The translations under genes and the position numbers were made by a program. A DNA stretch of 19,754 bases from NCBI GenBank assembly GCA_050252415.1, contig JBFWKZ010000028.1, forward strand, positions 1 to 19,754. Direction: 5' to 3'. The notes under the pieces are model-generated. The model was not told the origin of the DNA. It was given only the letters and a program-made list of their open reading frames with translations, and made no database searches. This document shows positions 6,207 to 14,436 of this stretch, piece by piece. Each line of letters starts with the position of its first letter. The stretch's first letter is position 1. Origin of the DNA: Heteroscillospira sp050252415 (GTDB taxonomy: Bacteria; Bacillota; Clostridia; Oscillospirales; Oscillospiraceae).

Positions 6207-8204
6207 TCAGTTCTCCAAGTGATTATCGGTATCGTCAGGCGGCATGACGATCGCGTAGTAGTCGTAGTCAAGTATCGCGGCGGCGGCATCGAAGGTATCG
6301 CTGACCCGGCCATAAAGCGTGTCACGCGCGTAGTTTTCCGGAACGGAAACCCCGGTGTTGGGGTAGAACGTGTCTTTGGTTGAGTCATAGCGGCCATAAT
6401 CGGAGATAAAACTGCGATTTGCGAAGATGACAAAGCCCGGCGTATCGGACAGAATATCCCGGCCTGAGAGAAGGCGGGAGTCGTAATCGAGCCCAAACAG
6501 ATTTGCGAGTGTCGGCATGATATCCGCACTGTAACAGAGCTTGTTGATTTCTATGGGCTTATCCATATCGCCGCTCCAGATGATAAGCGTGCTGTGATAG
6601 AGTTCAAAATTATCAACCGGGCCGCCGCGTATCTCTTCAATCTCGGCGTTCGTCAGGCCGTATGGATAATGGTCGCCGGATATGACGATGACGGTGTCCT
6701 CAAGCTTACCCGCCTCGTCGAGCCTGCTTATCAGTTCCTGGACGGCGAGGTCGAATTCCATATTGCAGGCGATATAGGCCCGGCAATCTTCGGAATACGG
6801 CAGGTCGGCGACATCGTCTTTATGGCGATAAGCCTGCGTGTTGCCGGTAAACGTGTAGTACATGTGTCCGCTGACCGTCATGTAATAGGTATGAAATTTA
6901 TCCGAACCGATATAGTCGTCAACGGTCTTTTGGATCATCTCAAGGTCGGAAGCCGGCCAGACCTTTTCCAATTCAAGCCCGTTGCCGACGCCCTCATAGA
7001 TATAACCCATATTGGGGTGGCTGAGGTTGCGGTTGTAATAGGTATAGGTATGGTCGTGGTAGGCCCGGCAGTCATAGCCGAGCGCGCCCAGCATTCTGCC
7101 AAAGGTCATGCGCATATCGTTATCGGCCGACTCGGTGAAGCTCCAGACGCCGGATTTGGGCAGTTGCCCGGTGAGCGTGATATATTCGCCGTCGCTGGTG
7201 GAAACACCCCAGATGGGATTGTAGAAGTTATTGAAGACAAAGCCGGAATGGGCAAGCTTATAGAGCGTCGGCGTGTGCGTTTCGTCAAGAGCAAGGTCGG
7301 AAAAGCCCTCGGCAACGATCCAGATGAGATTTTTGCCCTGAAACCTGCCGGTGTATTCGTTCTGGAATGTTGGCTCGACAGATGAAAAATATTCATGGAT
7401 CTTTTTCAGCGCGGGATCATCCTCGTTTGCAATCAGCGTATCGAAGTCTATGTCCAGGACGTTCGGGTTAACGGCGGCGGGCGTTTCGGCAGGGGTTGCC
7501 TGCGGGGTTTGAACCGGGGTTGGCGTAGGTGTCTGCTCGGGAACATCGCTGTTTATAGGGAGCACTTCGGATGGATAGGGCATAAGTTGCTCCAAATCCA
7601 GCCTTGTCGTTGTCAGTATGCCGAAATAGCGTACCGAAAGTTCCGGCATGAAGCTTCCCGTGTAGAGATAGCGCGGGGACATAACGCCGCTGTTTGCCGA
7701 GAGAATTGCGGCAACCGCCGCGATATAGAGCAGTATGGAAGAGGCCAAAAGGCCAAATCGTGTCCGCTTTAAGGTAACGGGCAGCAGCTTTTTGCGGAAA
7801 ATATAAAGTACGGCAAGCGGCGAAAAAACGGCAATCAGCTGAAAAACAGACCGTCTCACGCCCTCAAGCGCTTCCCGCCAGAAGTTGGAGAGGACACCTC
7901 CCGCCTCTGTTACGGAGTAAAAGGTAAAAAAGGTACCGAAGACGTTATAATAGACATTTTGCAGTGCAAAGATGATGCTAAGCAGCCCGGATACCGCAAA
8001 CAGGGCGGGGAAAAAGCCTTTTTGGGGAATAAATGAGCAAATGAAAGTCAGCATGATACCCGCGGCCAATGAGAAAAGCACTGTAAACAGGACGCCGCGG
8101 TAGTTCAGCGTTCCGAAGCAAAACAGTTTTGTGATGAGTTCAAGATAGATAATGACTGCCGGAATGGCGGTCAATGTCCATATGGAACGATTTTCTACTT
8201 CCAT
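6207..8204 (-). CDS. LtaS-like sulfatase-fold phosphoglycerol transferase
   Basis: This 665-residue membrane enzyme resembles lipoteichoic acid synthase, which transfers glycerolphosphate from phosphatidylglycerol to build an envelope polymer. About five hydrophobic segments fill residues 10-170. A Thr/Pro-rich linker follows (about 221-250, TPTPTPVQTPQATP). The extracellular sulfatase-fold domain starts near 285. Key residues fit the family: Glu299 in VAEGFSD, likely nucleophile Thr336 in GVSTSDGEY, His447 in SGHMYY, and the metal pair Asp511-His512 in SGDHYPYG. Length matches S. aureus LtaS (646) with an enlarged linker. It lies 15 nt after the PBP gene with an AAGGAAG site. The linker suggests the ectodomain is held away from the membrane or crosses part of the wall. 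Other sulfatase-like transferases cannot be ruled out. Confidence 0.88.
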   Translation of the reverse strand: MEVENRSIWTLTAIPAVIIYLELITKLFCFGTLNYRGVLFTVLFSLAAGIMLTFICSFIPQKGFFPALFAVSGLLSIIFALQNVYYNVFGTFFTFYSVTEAGGVLSNFWREALEGVRRSVFQLIAVFSPLAVLYIFRKKLLPVTLKRTRFGLLASSILLYIAAVAAILSANSGVMSPRYLYTGSFMPELSVRYFGILTTTRLDLEQLMPYPSEVLPINSDVPEQTPTPTPVQTPQATPAETPAAVNPNVLDIDFDTLIANEDDPALKKIHEYFSSVEPTFQNEYTGRFQGKNLIWIVAEGFSDLALDETHTPTLYKLAHSGFVFNNFYNPIWGVSTSDGEYITLTGQLPKSGVWSFTESADNDMRMTFGRMLGALGYDCRAYHDHTYTYYNRNLSHPNMGYIYEGVGNGLELEKVWPASDLEMIQKTVDDYIGSDKFHTYYMTVSGHMYYTFTGNTQAYRHKDDVADLPYSEDCRAYIACNMEFDLAVQELISRLDEAGKLEDTVIVISGDHYPYGLTNAEIEEIRGGPVDNFELYHSTLIIWSGDMDKPIEINKLCYSADIMPTLANLFGLDYDSRLLSGRDILSDTPGFVIFANRSFISDYGRYDSTKDTFYPNTGVSVPENYARDTLYGRVSDTFDAAAAILDYDYYAIVMPPDDTDNHLEN

Positions 8205-8219
8205 TACGCGATTACTTCC

Positions 8220-9536
8220 TTAATACTTGACGGCCTCCTGAAGGACGGTGTTGGCAACGCTGCCGGCAACAGAAAGGCCTCCTCCGCCGTGTTCGACAAC
8301 CACTGCGAAAGCATATGGGTGTTCTTCATCCTCCAGAAATCCGACGAACCACGCATGGGAGGTGCCGTCGCCTACCTCCGCGGTTCCGGATTTGGCACAT
8401 AGCGAAAGTCCCGGAAAATTCCACGTGCCATAGGTATTAACGACATTATAGGACATGAAGTCACGCAGCTTATCTGCCGTATCGGCTTTGAGCAAGGTTG
8501 TGCTGCCGCCGCTGCTGTCAAGCAGAACATGGGGCTCGACCGTTTTGCCGCCGCCGGCTATCGCGCCGACAGCACGCATCATGGCATAGGGGGAAACGAG
8601 ATCATTATACTGCCCGATACCCGACCATGCAAGTCCGGGGGAACCGTCGGCATCTTTATCATAACGGCCGGCGGCGGTTTCTATGCCGTCAAATTTCAAA
8701 TTATCGAGAAGTCCGAGCTGCTTGGCATACTTTCCAATGGTATCGGCGCCAAGATCCAGCGCGAGATCCGCAAAGGCACAGTTGCAGGAATTTGCAAACG
8801 CCTGTTCTATCGTTTGGGTACCGTGAATGCCGGAACATTTGATGGTTACGCCGTTGACATCGACCGAACCGGGACACCAGAACGAGCGGGTGTATAGGTC
8901 GTCCAGATTTTCAATAGCCGCCGCGAGGGTGACGATTTTAAAGATCGAGCCCGGCGTGTAGGTACTGCTGATGCAGCGGTTTAAGTAAACACCGTCATAA
9001 AAATCGCTTGTGAGGTCGGGCACGTTCATCGGGTCGTAGCTTGGAGAACTGGCCATACATATAATATCGCCATTTTTATAATTGTAAACAATTACTGCGC
9101 CTTTCCGCCCATTTAGGGCGTTATAAGCTGCGGCGTTTATGCGGCTGTCGATGGTCAGATAGAGTTCGCTGCTGCTTTTATTCGTGAGGCCGGAGACGAG
9201 ATCATAGCCCACCAGCTTGTCGGAAAATGCGGTGACGGCTCCGGTGCCGATGTTGCCGGCAAGGTCGCCGACAGCATGCAGACAGGAGGCGCGGACGACG
9301 GGGTCGGAGGCGTAAGTTCGTCCGTTATCGTCATCATATGAGATCAGGGCAACCCCGTTGCGGTCATAAATTGTTCCGGTTTTAAGTTCGCCGGATTGAT
9401 AAATCGTCTGATTTGCGCGAAATGTGATCCACTCGCCGCCGTCATTATAAAGACGGACGACGTAAACGCCAAGTCCCCCTACGACAAGTATGGCGAGGAG
9501 AAGCGCTGCAAAGGCACGGTTTTTAATTTTTTTCAT
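8220..9536 (-). CDS. Class B penicillin-binding protein (PBP2/FtsI-type transpeptidase), RodA partner
   Basis: This 438-residue protein cross-links peptidoglycan. A single N-terminal membrane anchor spans about residues 8-28, after KKIKNR. The transpeptidase domain shows all three active-site motifs: Ser197-Ile-Phe-Lys200 (in TPGSIFK), Ser250-Cys-Asn252, and Lys382-Ser-Gly-Thr385 (in AKSGTAEVG). The N-terminal pedestal is short, so the protein is smaller than typical PBP2/FtsI (550-750). It is nearest in size to the actinobacterial PbpA type that is encoded with RodA. Its ATG overlaps the rodA stop by 4 nt, so translation of the SEDS polymerase and its cognate transpeptidase is coupled. The family includes elongation, division and sporulation members. 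Pairing with a RodA-type gene favours elongation, but a SpoVE/SpoVD-like role is possible. Confidence 0.93.
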   Translation of the reverse strand: MKKIKNRAFAALLLAILVVGGLGVYVVRLYNDGGEWITFRANQTIYQSGELKTGTIYDRNGVALISYDDDNGRTYASDPVVRASCLHAVGDLAGNIGTGAVTAFSDKLVGYDLVSGLTNKSSSELYLTIDSRINAAAYNALNGRKGAVIVYNYKNGDIICMASSPSYDPMNVPDLTSDFYDGVYLNRCISSTYTPGSIFKIVTLAAAIENLDDLYTRSFWCPGSVDVNGVTIKCSGIHGTQTIEQAFANSCNCAFADLALDLGADTIGKYAKQLGLLDNLKFDGIETAAGRYDKDADGSPGLAWSGIGQYNDLVSPYAMMRAVGAIAGGGKTVEPHVLLDSSGGSTTLLKADTADKLRDFMSYNVVNTYGTWNFPGLSLCAKSGTAEVGDGTSHAWFVGFLEDEEHPYAFAVVVEHGGGGLSVAGSVANTVLQEAVKY

Positions 9537-11302
9537 TCCTCATCCTCCACATCCTCGTCGTCGTCCTCCTCAAAATCCTCAGCACTGAAAAGGGAGGTGG
9601 CTTTAACGACAAAACTTGCGTTTTGCCGGGTATCGGATGCTTTGATGAATGCGAGGAGTGCCCAACAGGAGATAAGGCTGCTGCCGCCCTTGGATACAAA
9701 GGGAAATGTGACTCCGGTGAATGGGAGAATGTCCAGAGAGCCGAAGACATTGAGGGCGAGCTGCGCAAGCATCATGCTGACTGCGGCACAGGCGGCGATG
9801 ACATAAAACGACGATCTGCCGTCGGCCGCATTTTTTACGGTGAAGAGCGCGAGTATAACAATGGCGAGCACGGCCAACATGGCAATGATCAGGCCGAGCT
9901 CCTCACTGAGCATGGCAAATACCATATCGGTATCAGCCGCAAAAACAGAGTGCAGCCAGCCTTTGCCGGCACCTGCGCCGAAAAATCCGCCGGAGGCCGC
10001 GGCCGAGAGCGCCCGGGTCTGCTGAAAGCCCGTGCCATACGGATCTTCCCATATGTGCCCCCAGCTCGCAAAGCGCTGAGCAATGTGCGGTTTTATATTG
10101 AGCATCAGAAATCCGGCGAGGGCAGCGCTTGTGACGGCGAGTACAACAGTTGCAATGTTGCCGGAACGCATAAATGAGATAACGAGGAAAGTGATGAAGA
10201 AAACCAATGCTGTTCCGAAGTCGCCCATCAAAGCGAGTGCGCCGACGCATGCGGCGGAAAAGCCAATATAAAAGATCAGGTTTCGATTGCGGTAGAGCCT
10301 GTCCAGCGTTGCGGCGCCGGCATAGATATAGGCGATCTTGACGAGTTCGGAGGGCTGAAGTGAAAGCCCGCCGATACTCAGCCAGTTTTTTGCACCGTAT
10401 TCTTCCTGCCCAAGCGCCAGCGTTACCGCCAGCGCGGCCAGAGCACACAGCAGCATTGGGACACGCATAAGCTTTACCCGGGTCAAATCACGCAGCCACC
10501 AGCCAAAGATGAAAAAAATAACGATTCCGGAAAGCGTCAGTATCATTTGCTTCATCATTTCTTCGGGCGTTGAGCTTGCGCATATCGCCATACCCAGCGT
10601 ACAGAGAAAGAATGCGATGGTTTCAACCTCGATGCCTGTGCGCCGAATCGCCCGGATGAAAAAGTAATAGCACCATTGCGTGGCGGTCAGCGCGCAGAAA
10701 GCAAGCAGAATCGGCATAATATATTGTTCGTCTACAGAAAAAAGATATTGAATCGCAAGAAAAAACTGGAACATCGTGAGAATAAAAAGCGAAAACGCCG
10801 GGGAAATGGTCCCGCCGGGGCGATGACGCTGCGAAGACAGCATTTCAAGCTGTTCGCGGTTTAGGCCTTCGAATCGGAGAGAAATATCGGACAGCGTAAG
10901 GATGTCGCCCGTGCTTACAACGGCACCCTTTTCGGGGACAGCCTGCCCGTTGACTGCGGCGCCCCCCTTGGAGCCAAGGTCATACAGCCGCCAGGTTCCG
11001 CGTCCATTTCGGATAAGTACGGCGTGATTTCGTGAAATTGTCGGGTAATGCAGAACAATGTCACAGCCGTTTGCCCGGCCGATGACACATTCCCAATGAC
11101 GTATGGGGACAAATTCCCCTTTAGGCGGTTTGAGATACGCCCATATTTCCGGCTCGTACTTTTCGGCCAGCATACTGCATACGCATCGGACAAGGAGCCA
11201 CAGAGCGAGAGCGGGCAGTATGTATCTGGACAGGTTGAGGCAGGCGTTTATAAAATCGCCGCCTTTGTCGAAATTTTCAAAAAAAGATGAAATGATGTCC
11301 AC
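9533..11302 (-). CDS. FHA domain-RodA/FtsW fusion (SEDS peptidoglycan polymerase)
   Basis: This 589-residue protein joins a phosphothreonine-binding FHA domain to a SEDS glycosyltransferase that polymerises lipid II. A first membrane segment (about 25-45) is followed by the FHA domain at about 67-144, with GR at 75-76, SRNH at 90-93 and a later GGAAVNG loop. About ten hydrophobic segments follow. SEDS hallmarks include NWLSIGGLSLQPSELVKI, MGDFGTALV, the DPYGTGFQQ...GGFFGAGAGKG loop, SEELGLI and FPFVSKGGSSL near the end. The protein ends in a strongly acidic tail (DFEEDDDEDVEDEE). I chose GTG at 11302 because AGGAGG lies about 11 nt upstream. A TTG 13 codons earlier would lie in front of that site. 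The gene heads the operon and overlaps the PBP gene by 4 nt. Confidence 0.92.
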   Translation of the reverse strand: MDIISSFFENFDKGGDFINACLNLSRYILPALALWLLVRCVCSMLAEKYEPEIWAYLKPPKGEFVPIRHWECVIGRANGCDIVLHYPTISRNHAVLIRNGRGTWRLYDLGSKGGAAVNGQAVPEKGAVVSTGDILTLSDISLRFEGLNREQLEMLSSQRHRPGGTISPAFSLFILTMFQFFLAIQYLFSVDEQYIMPILLAFCALTATQWCYYFFIRAIRRTGIEVETIAFFLCTLGMAICASSTPEEMMKQMILTLSGIVIFFIFGWWLRDLTRVKLMRVPMLLCALAALAVTLALGQEEYGAKNWLSIGGLSLQPSELVKIAYIYAGAATLDRLYRNRNLIFYIGFSAACVGALALMGDFGTALVFFITFLVISFMRSGNIATVVLAVTSAALAGFLMLNIKPHIAQRFASWGHIWEDPYGTGFQQTRALSAAASGGFFGAGAGKGWLHSVFAADTDMVFAMLSEELGLIIAMLAVLAIVILALFTVKNAADGRSSFYVIAACAAVSMMLAQLALNVFGSLDILPFTGVTFPFVSKGGSSLISCWALLAFIKASDTRQNASFVVKATSLFSAEDFEEDDDEDVEDEE

Positions 11303-11347
11303 GGAATGCCTGCCCTCCTGAGAATAGTTATTCCAACACAATTCTAT

Positions 11348-11377
11348 ATTATAACACTAGAATCGGGTATTTGACAA
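11348..11377 (-). promoter_or_regulatory. Sigma-A promoter of the rodA operon
   Basis: On the minus strand TTGTCA (11377-11372) and a perfect TATAAT (11353-11348) are separated by 18 nt. The expected start is near 11341, about 40 nt before the GTG start of the FHA-rodA gene. It drives the seven-gene leftward operon and is divergent from the trkA promoter. Confidence 0.8.
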
Positions 11378-11429
11378 TATCAAGTAACATCTCAGGAAAG
11401 CCAAAAAAGTAAAAATTGAGAATATAGTG

Positions 11430-11458
11430 TTGTCAAAAACTGTGATATGATATATTAT
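11430..11458 (+). promoter_or_regulatory. Sigma-A promoter of trkA
   Basis: TTGTCA (11430-11435) and TATTAT (11453-11458) are 17 nt apart. The start should fall near 11465, leaving a leader of only about 25 nt with AAGGAG at 11477-11482 before the trkA ATG. The leader is too short to hold a riboswitch, so any control of potassium uptake must act at the promoter or on the protein. Confidence 0.75.
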
Positions 11459-11489
11459 AGGTTCTGTACAGCAATAAAGGAGCAGATTT

Positions 11490-12854
11490 ATGAAAATAGT
11501 TATAATCGGAGGAGGCAAAGTCGGCTCTACGCTTGCATCGCAGCTTGCAAACGAAGAACATGATGTTGTCCTTATTGATAATAACCGAAGCGTGGTCAAG
11601 CGGCTGAGTGAGACCCTGGATATGCTCACAATATATGGAAACGGCGCAAATCTTGCGCTTCAGCGTCAGGCAGACGTTGGCAATGCCAACCTTTTAATTG
11701 CCGTGACGCCTCAGGACGAGCTGAATATGATCTGCTGTATTATTGCGCGGAAGCTCGGTTGTCAGAACGCGATAGCACGTGTACGCAATCCTGAGTACGC
11801 GCGCCAGATGTATTTTTTGCGCGATGAACTCGGCCTCAGTATGAGTGTTAATCCCGAGTGGTCCACGGCGAGAGAAATCTTCCGCCTTATGCAGTATCCC
11901 GGCTTCCTAAAGCGGGATTCATTTGCCAAGGGCAGAGTGGAGATCGTCGAGCTCGACGTACCCAAAGATGGTGTGCTGGATGGTGTCATGCTGTCCGAAC
12001 TGCCCAAAAAACTGCGTGTAAGAGTCTTGGTATGTGCAATACACAGAGGCAGCAACATTCTTATTCCGGATGGAAATTTTTGCCTTACTGCCGGCGACAG
12101 AATTTATGTCACAGCACCTTCTGCGGAACTTGTTGCCCTTCTGTCAAGTGTCGGGCTGAAGAAAAAACGCGCCAAAAACGCGATGATCATAGGCGGCAGC
12201 AGGATAACACAATATCTGACGGAGCAGCTTCTTAAGGCGGGAACCAATGTAAAAATCATTGAGTTGGACCGCAAACGCAGTACGATGCTTGCCGAGCTTC
12301 TGCCAGGTGCGACAATAATCAATTCCGACGGAACAAACCAGTCGGTATTGATTTCCGAGAATATTCAACAGATGGATACCGTTGTTGCTCTCACGAACAT
12401 GGATGAAGAAAATCTCATTATCTCTATGTATGCCAAGCATGTGGGCGTAAAGCAGGTTATCACAAAGCTCAACCGGACGGAGTATATCGAGATGTTCCGC
12501 GACAAGGGGATCGATTGCACCGTCAGCCCCAAATACTTGTGTGCGCAGGAGATCATTCGTTATGTGCGGGCCCTCCAGAACAACGATGGAAGCGCCATCA
12601 TTTCGGTGCATCATTTGATTGGAGCAGAGGTTGAGGCGATCGAGTTTCGCGTGACGGAGCACACCAGATTTCAGGACGTGCCGCTCAGAAATATTAAGCT
12701 AAAGCCCAATATTCTTGTGGCATGTATCAATCATAAGGACAGAATAGTGATACCGGGCGGCGGAGACGTGGTAAGGCTGGGCGATACGGTCGTTGTGGTC
12801 AGCCTCGCGGGAAGGGCGATTTTAGACCTGAATGATATTATACAGGAGTCATAA
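11490..12854 (+). CDS. trkA: Trk/Ktr potassium-uptake regulatory subunit TrkA
   Basis: This 454-residue cytoplasmic protein gates the TrkH potassium channel by binding nucleotides. It holds two tandem RCK units. The first starts with a Rossmann motif GGGKVG (7-12) and acidic Asp30 at the end of strand 2, expected to bind NAD(H) or adenine nucleotides. The second starts near residue 231 with IIGGSRIT, which lacks the complete GxGxxG pattern, so its nucleotide site may be degenerate. Each is followed by a TrkA-C domain (about 145-220 and 370-452). The length matches the double TrkA of E. coli type (458) and not single-RCK KtrA (about 220). An AAGGAG site lies 7 nt before the ATG. trkH follows after 6 nt. 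In Firmicutes such TrkA-C domains can bind c-di-AMP, which I cannot test here. Confidence 0.94.
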   Translation: MKIVIIGGGKVGSTLASQLANEEHDVVLIDNNRSVVKRLSETLDMLTIYGNGANLALQRQADVGNANLLIAVTPQDELNMICCIIARKLGCQNAIARVRNPEYARQMYFLRDELGLSMSVNPEWSTAREIFRLMQYPGFLKRDSFAKGRVEIVELDVPKDGVLDGVMLSELPKKLRVRVLVCAIHRGSNILIPDGNFCLTAGDRIYVTAPSAELVALLSSVGLKKKRAKNAMIIGGSRITQYLTEQLLKAGTNVKIIELDRKRSTMLAELLPGATIINSDGTNQSVLISENIQQMDTVVALTNMDEENLIISMYAKHVGVKQVITKLNRTEYIEMFRDKGIDCTVSPKYLCAQEIIRYVRALQNNDGSAIISVHHLIGAEVEAIEFRVTEHTRFQDVPLRNIKLKPNILVACINHKDRIVIPGGGDVVRLGDTVVVVSLAGRAILDLNDIIQES

Positions 12855-12860
12855 GAGCTT

Positions 12861-14309
12861 ATGAATTACAGGCTCATTACAAATATCATAGGACGAATTC
12901 TCTGTGTAGAGGCCTTATTTATGCTGCCGGCGCTGTTTATTTCGCTCAGACACGGCGAAAGGGCCTCGGCGGTAAGCTTTATGCTGGCAATCGTTTTGAC
13001 GGCGCTTGTCGGCGCGGTCCTGGCATTTGTTATAAAACCGAAGCGGAGAGGATACTTTGCACGGGACGGTTTTGTAACGGTTGGGCTTGCGTGGATTTTG
13101 GTCTCCGCCTTTGGCGCTTTACCAATGTGTATAAGCGGTGCAATCCCCAGTTATATCGACAGCCTGTTTGAAACCATATCCGGTTTTACAACCACGGGGT
13201 CGACAATTTTGACCGATATTGAATCCCTGCCGAGAGGAATCCTGTACTGGCGCAGCTTTACGCACTGGCTTGGCGGCATGGGTGTTCTGGTTTTCATGCT
13301 TGCCATCGGACCGCGGCGCGGAGACGGCGAGTCGATATATGTCCTTCGGGCGGAAAGCCCGGGGCCTTCCGTTGGAAAACTTGTCCCGAGAATGCAGCAG
13401 ACGGCAAGCATCCTTTATCGAATCTATATTGGAATGACCGTCCTGCAGGTGGTTCTGCTTCTTCTCGGCGGTGTCCCGATGTTTGATGCGGTAACGATCA
13501 CTTTCGGCACCGCCGGTACCGGCGGCTTTACTATCACGAATAACAGTCTCGCCGCTTACAGCCTGTATGCCCAGACCGTGACGACGATATTTATGATCGC
13601 GTTCGGCGTTAATTTCAGCCTCTATTATCTTTTGCTGGTGCGTGATTTTAAAAGCGTCTACAAAAATGAGGAGCTGAGGGTCTATCTTGGCATCATTCTG
13701 GCGGCTGCTGTCGCCATTGCAATTGATATCTATCCAATTTATGGAAACCTTTATGAGGCCTGGCACAACTCCGCATTTCAGGTCGCCTCGATAATCAGCA
13801 CAACCGGTTTTGCAACAGCAAATTTTGACACATGGCCGGAGCTTTCAAGAGTAATTTTGTTTTTGCTGATGTTTGTTGGCGCAATGGCCGGTTCCACAGG
13901 TGGGGGCTTGAAAATCGTCAGGGTATCGCTTATAATAAAGGCGGCGCGGCGGGCGATAGTCACAATGCTACACCCCAACTCCGTCAAGCTCGTACATATG
14001 GACGGCGAGCTGGTGGACGAGGAGGTCGTCAACGGCGTTAAAGAGTATCTTCTCATATACATGCTCATTATTGCCGGCAGCGTTTTGCTGATCTCGGCTG
14101 ACCCGTTTGTTGACTTTGAGACGAATATCACGGCGGTAATAACCTGTCTGAATAATGTCGGCCCCGGATTGGGCCTTATAGGACCGGTATGTAATTTCAG
14201 CCAATTCAGCATCTTCAGCAAAATTGTGCTCAGCGTCAATATGCTGCTTGGCAGACTTGAACTCTTCCCAATCCTGATTCTCACCGTTCCCTCGGCATGG
14301 AAAAAATAA
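12861..14309 (+). CDS. trkH: Trk potassium transporter membrane subunit TrkH
   Basis: This 482-residue membrane protein is the potassium-conducting subunit paired with TrkA. It has the four pore-loop repeats of the superfamily with their filter glycines: FTTTGST (109-115), GTAGTGGFT, ISTTGFATA and NNVGPGLG. Other conserved stretches include RSFTHWLGGMGVLV after the first filter, the cytoplasmic GSTGGGLK segment, and a C-terminus ending PSAWKK, like the PxFW end of the family. About ten transmembrane helices are visible, and length is typical (about 480). AGGAG at the end of trkA (12844-12848) serves as ribosome site, 12 nt before the ATG. Its stop lies 10 nt before the ZTP aptamer that precedes purO. 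Confidence 0.95.
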   Translation: MNYRLITNIIGRILCVEALFMLPALFISLRHGERASAVSFMLAIVLTALVGAVLAFVIKPKRRGYFARDGFVTVGLAWILVSAFGALPMCISGAIPSYIDSLFETISGFTTTGSTILTDIESLPRGILYWRSFTHWLGGMGVLVFMLAIGPRRGDGESIYVLRAESPGPSVGKLVPRMQQTASILYRIYIGMTVLQVVLLLLGGVPMFDAVTITFGTAGTGGFTITNNSLAAYSLYAQTVTTIFMIAFGVNFSLYYLLLVRDFKSVYKNEELRVYLGIILAAAVAIAIDIYPIYGNLYEAWHNSAFQVASIISTTGFATANFDTWPELSRVILFLLMFVGAMAGSTGGGLKIVRVSLIIKAARRAIVTMLHPNSVKLVHMDGELVDEEVVNGVKEYLLIYMLIIAGSVLLISADPFVDFETNITAVITCLNNVGPGLGLIGPVCNFSQFSIFSKIVLSVNMLLGRLELFPILILTVPSAWKK

Positions 14310-14318
14310 TAGATGGCA

Positions 14319-14423
14319 CTCGCTACTGACGGATTTGTGGATAACCACATGGGAGCGGGAGCTGGAAAAATGTCGACCGTCTGGGCAGCCCTGCTTTTTG
14401 CAGGACTGCCCGGTTTTATTTTT
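14319..14423 (+). ncRNA. ZTP (pfl) riboswitch with terminator expression platform
   Basis: The leader of purO matches the ZTP/pfl aptamer in order and spacing. P1 is CTCGCT (14319-14324) with AGCGGG (14354-14359). The conserved ACTGACGGA follows (14325-14333). P2 is GTGG/CCAC (14337-14340 with 14345-14348) closed by ATAA. After a short linker comes GTCGACCGTCTGGGC (14372-14386). The pseudoknot forms between GACGG (14328-14332) and CCGTC (14377-14381). P3 pairs GTC (14372-14374) with part of GGGC (14383-14386). That GGGC is also the first arm of the terminator at 14383-14411, so ligand binding and termination are mutually exclusive. This class binds ZMP/ZTP and usually turns genes on. It precedes the genes that consume ZMP (AICAR) and its formylated product, fitting the known role. 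I aligned it by memory, not by covariance model. Confidence 0.92.
14383..14423 (+). terminator. Intrinsic terminator of the ZTP riboswitch
   Basis: GGGCAGCCCTGC (14383-14394) pairs with GCAGGACTGCCC (14400-14411) around a TTTTT loop: 12 positions with a single mismatch. It is followed by TTTTATTTTT at 14414-14423. The purO ribosome site AGGAGG starts at 14424, directly after the U-tract. It can also end trkAH transcripts when ZTP is low. Confidence 0.92.
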
Positions 14424-14436
14424 AGGAGGAATGTCA

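Noticed and set aside
6206..6529. N-terminal extension of the ABC-F frame
   Set aside because: The extra residues overlap the LtaS-like gene and are low-complexity. Homology and the ribosome site begin at 6205.
6594..7385. 263-codon plus-strand frame opposite the LtaS-like gene
   Set aside because: Shadow frame in GC-rich coding DNA. No recognisable domain, and the minus-strand gene has complete catalytic motifs.
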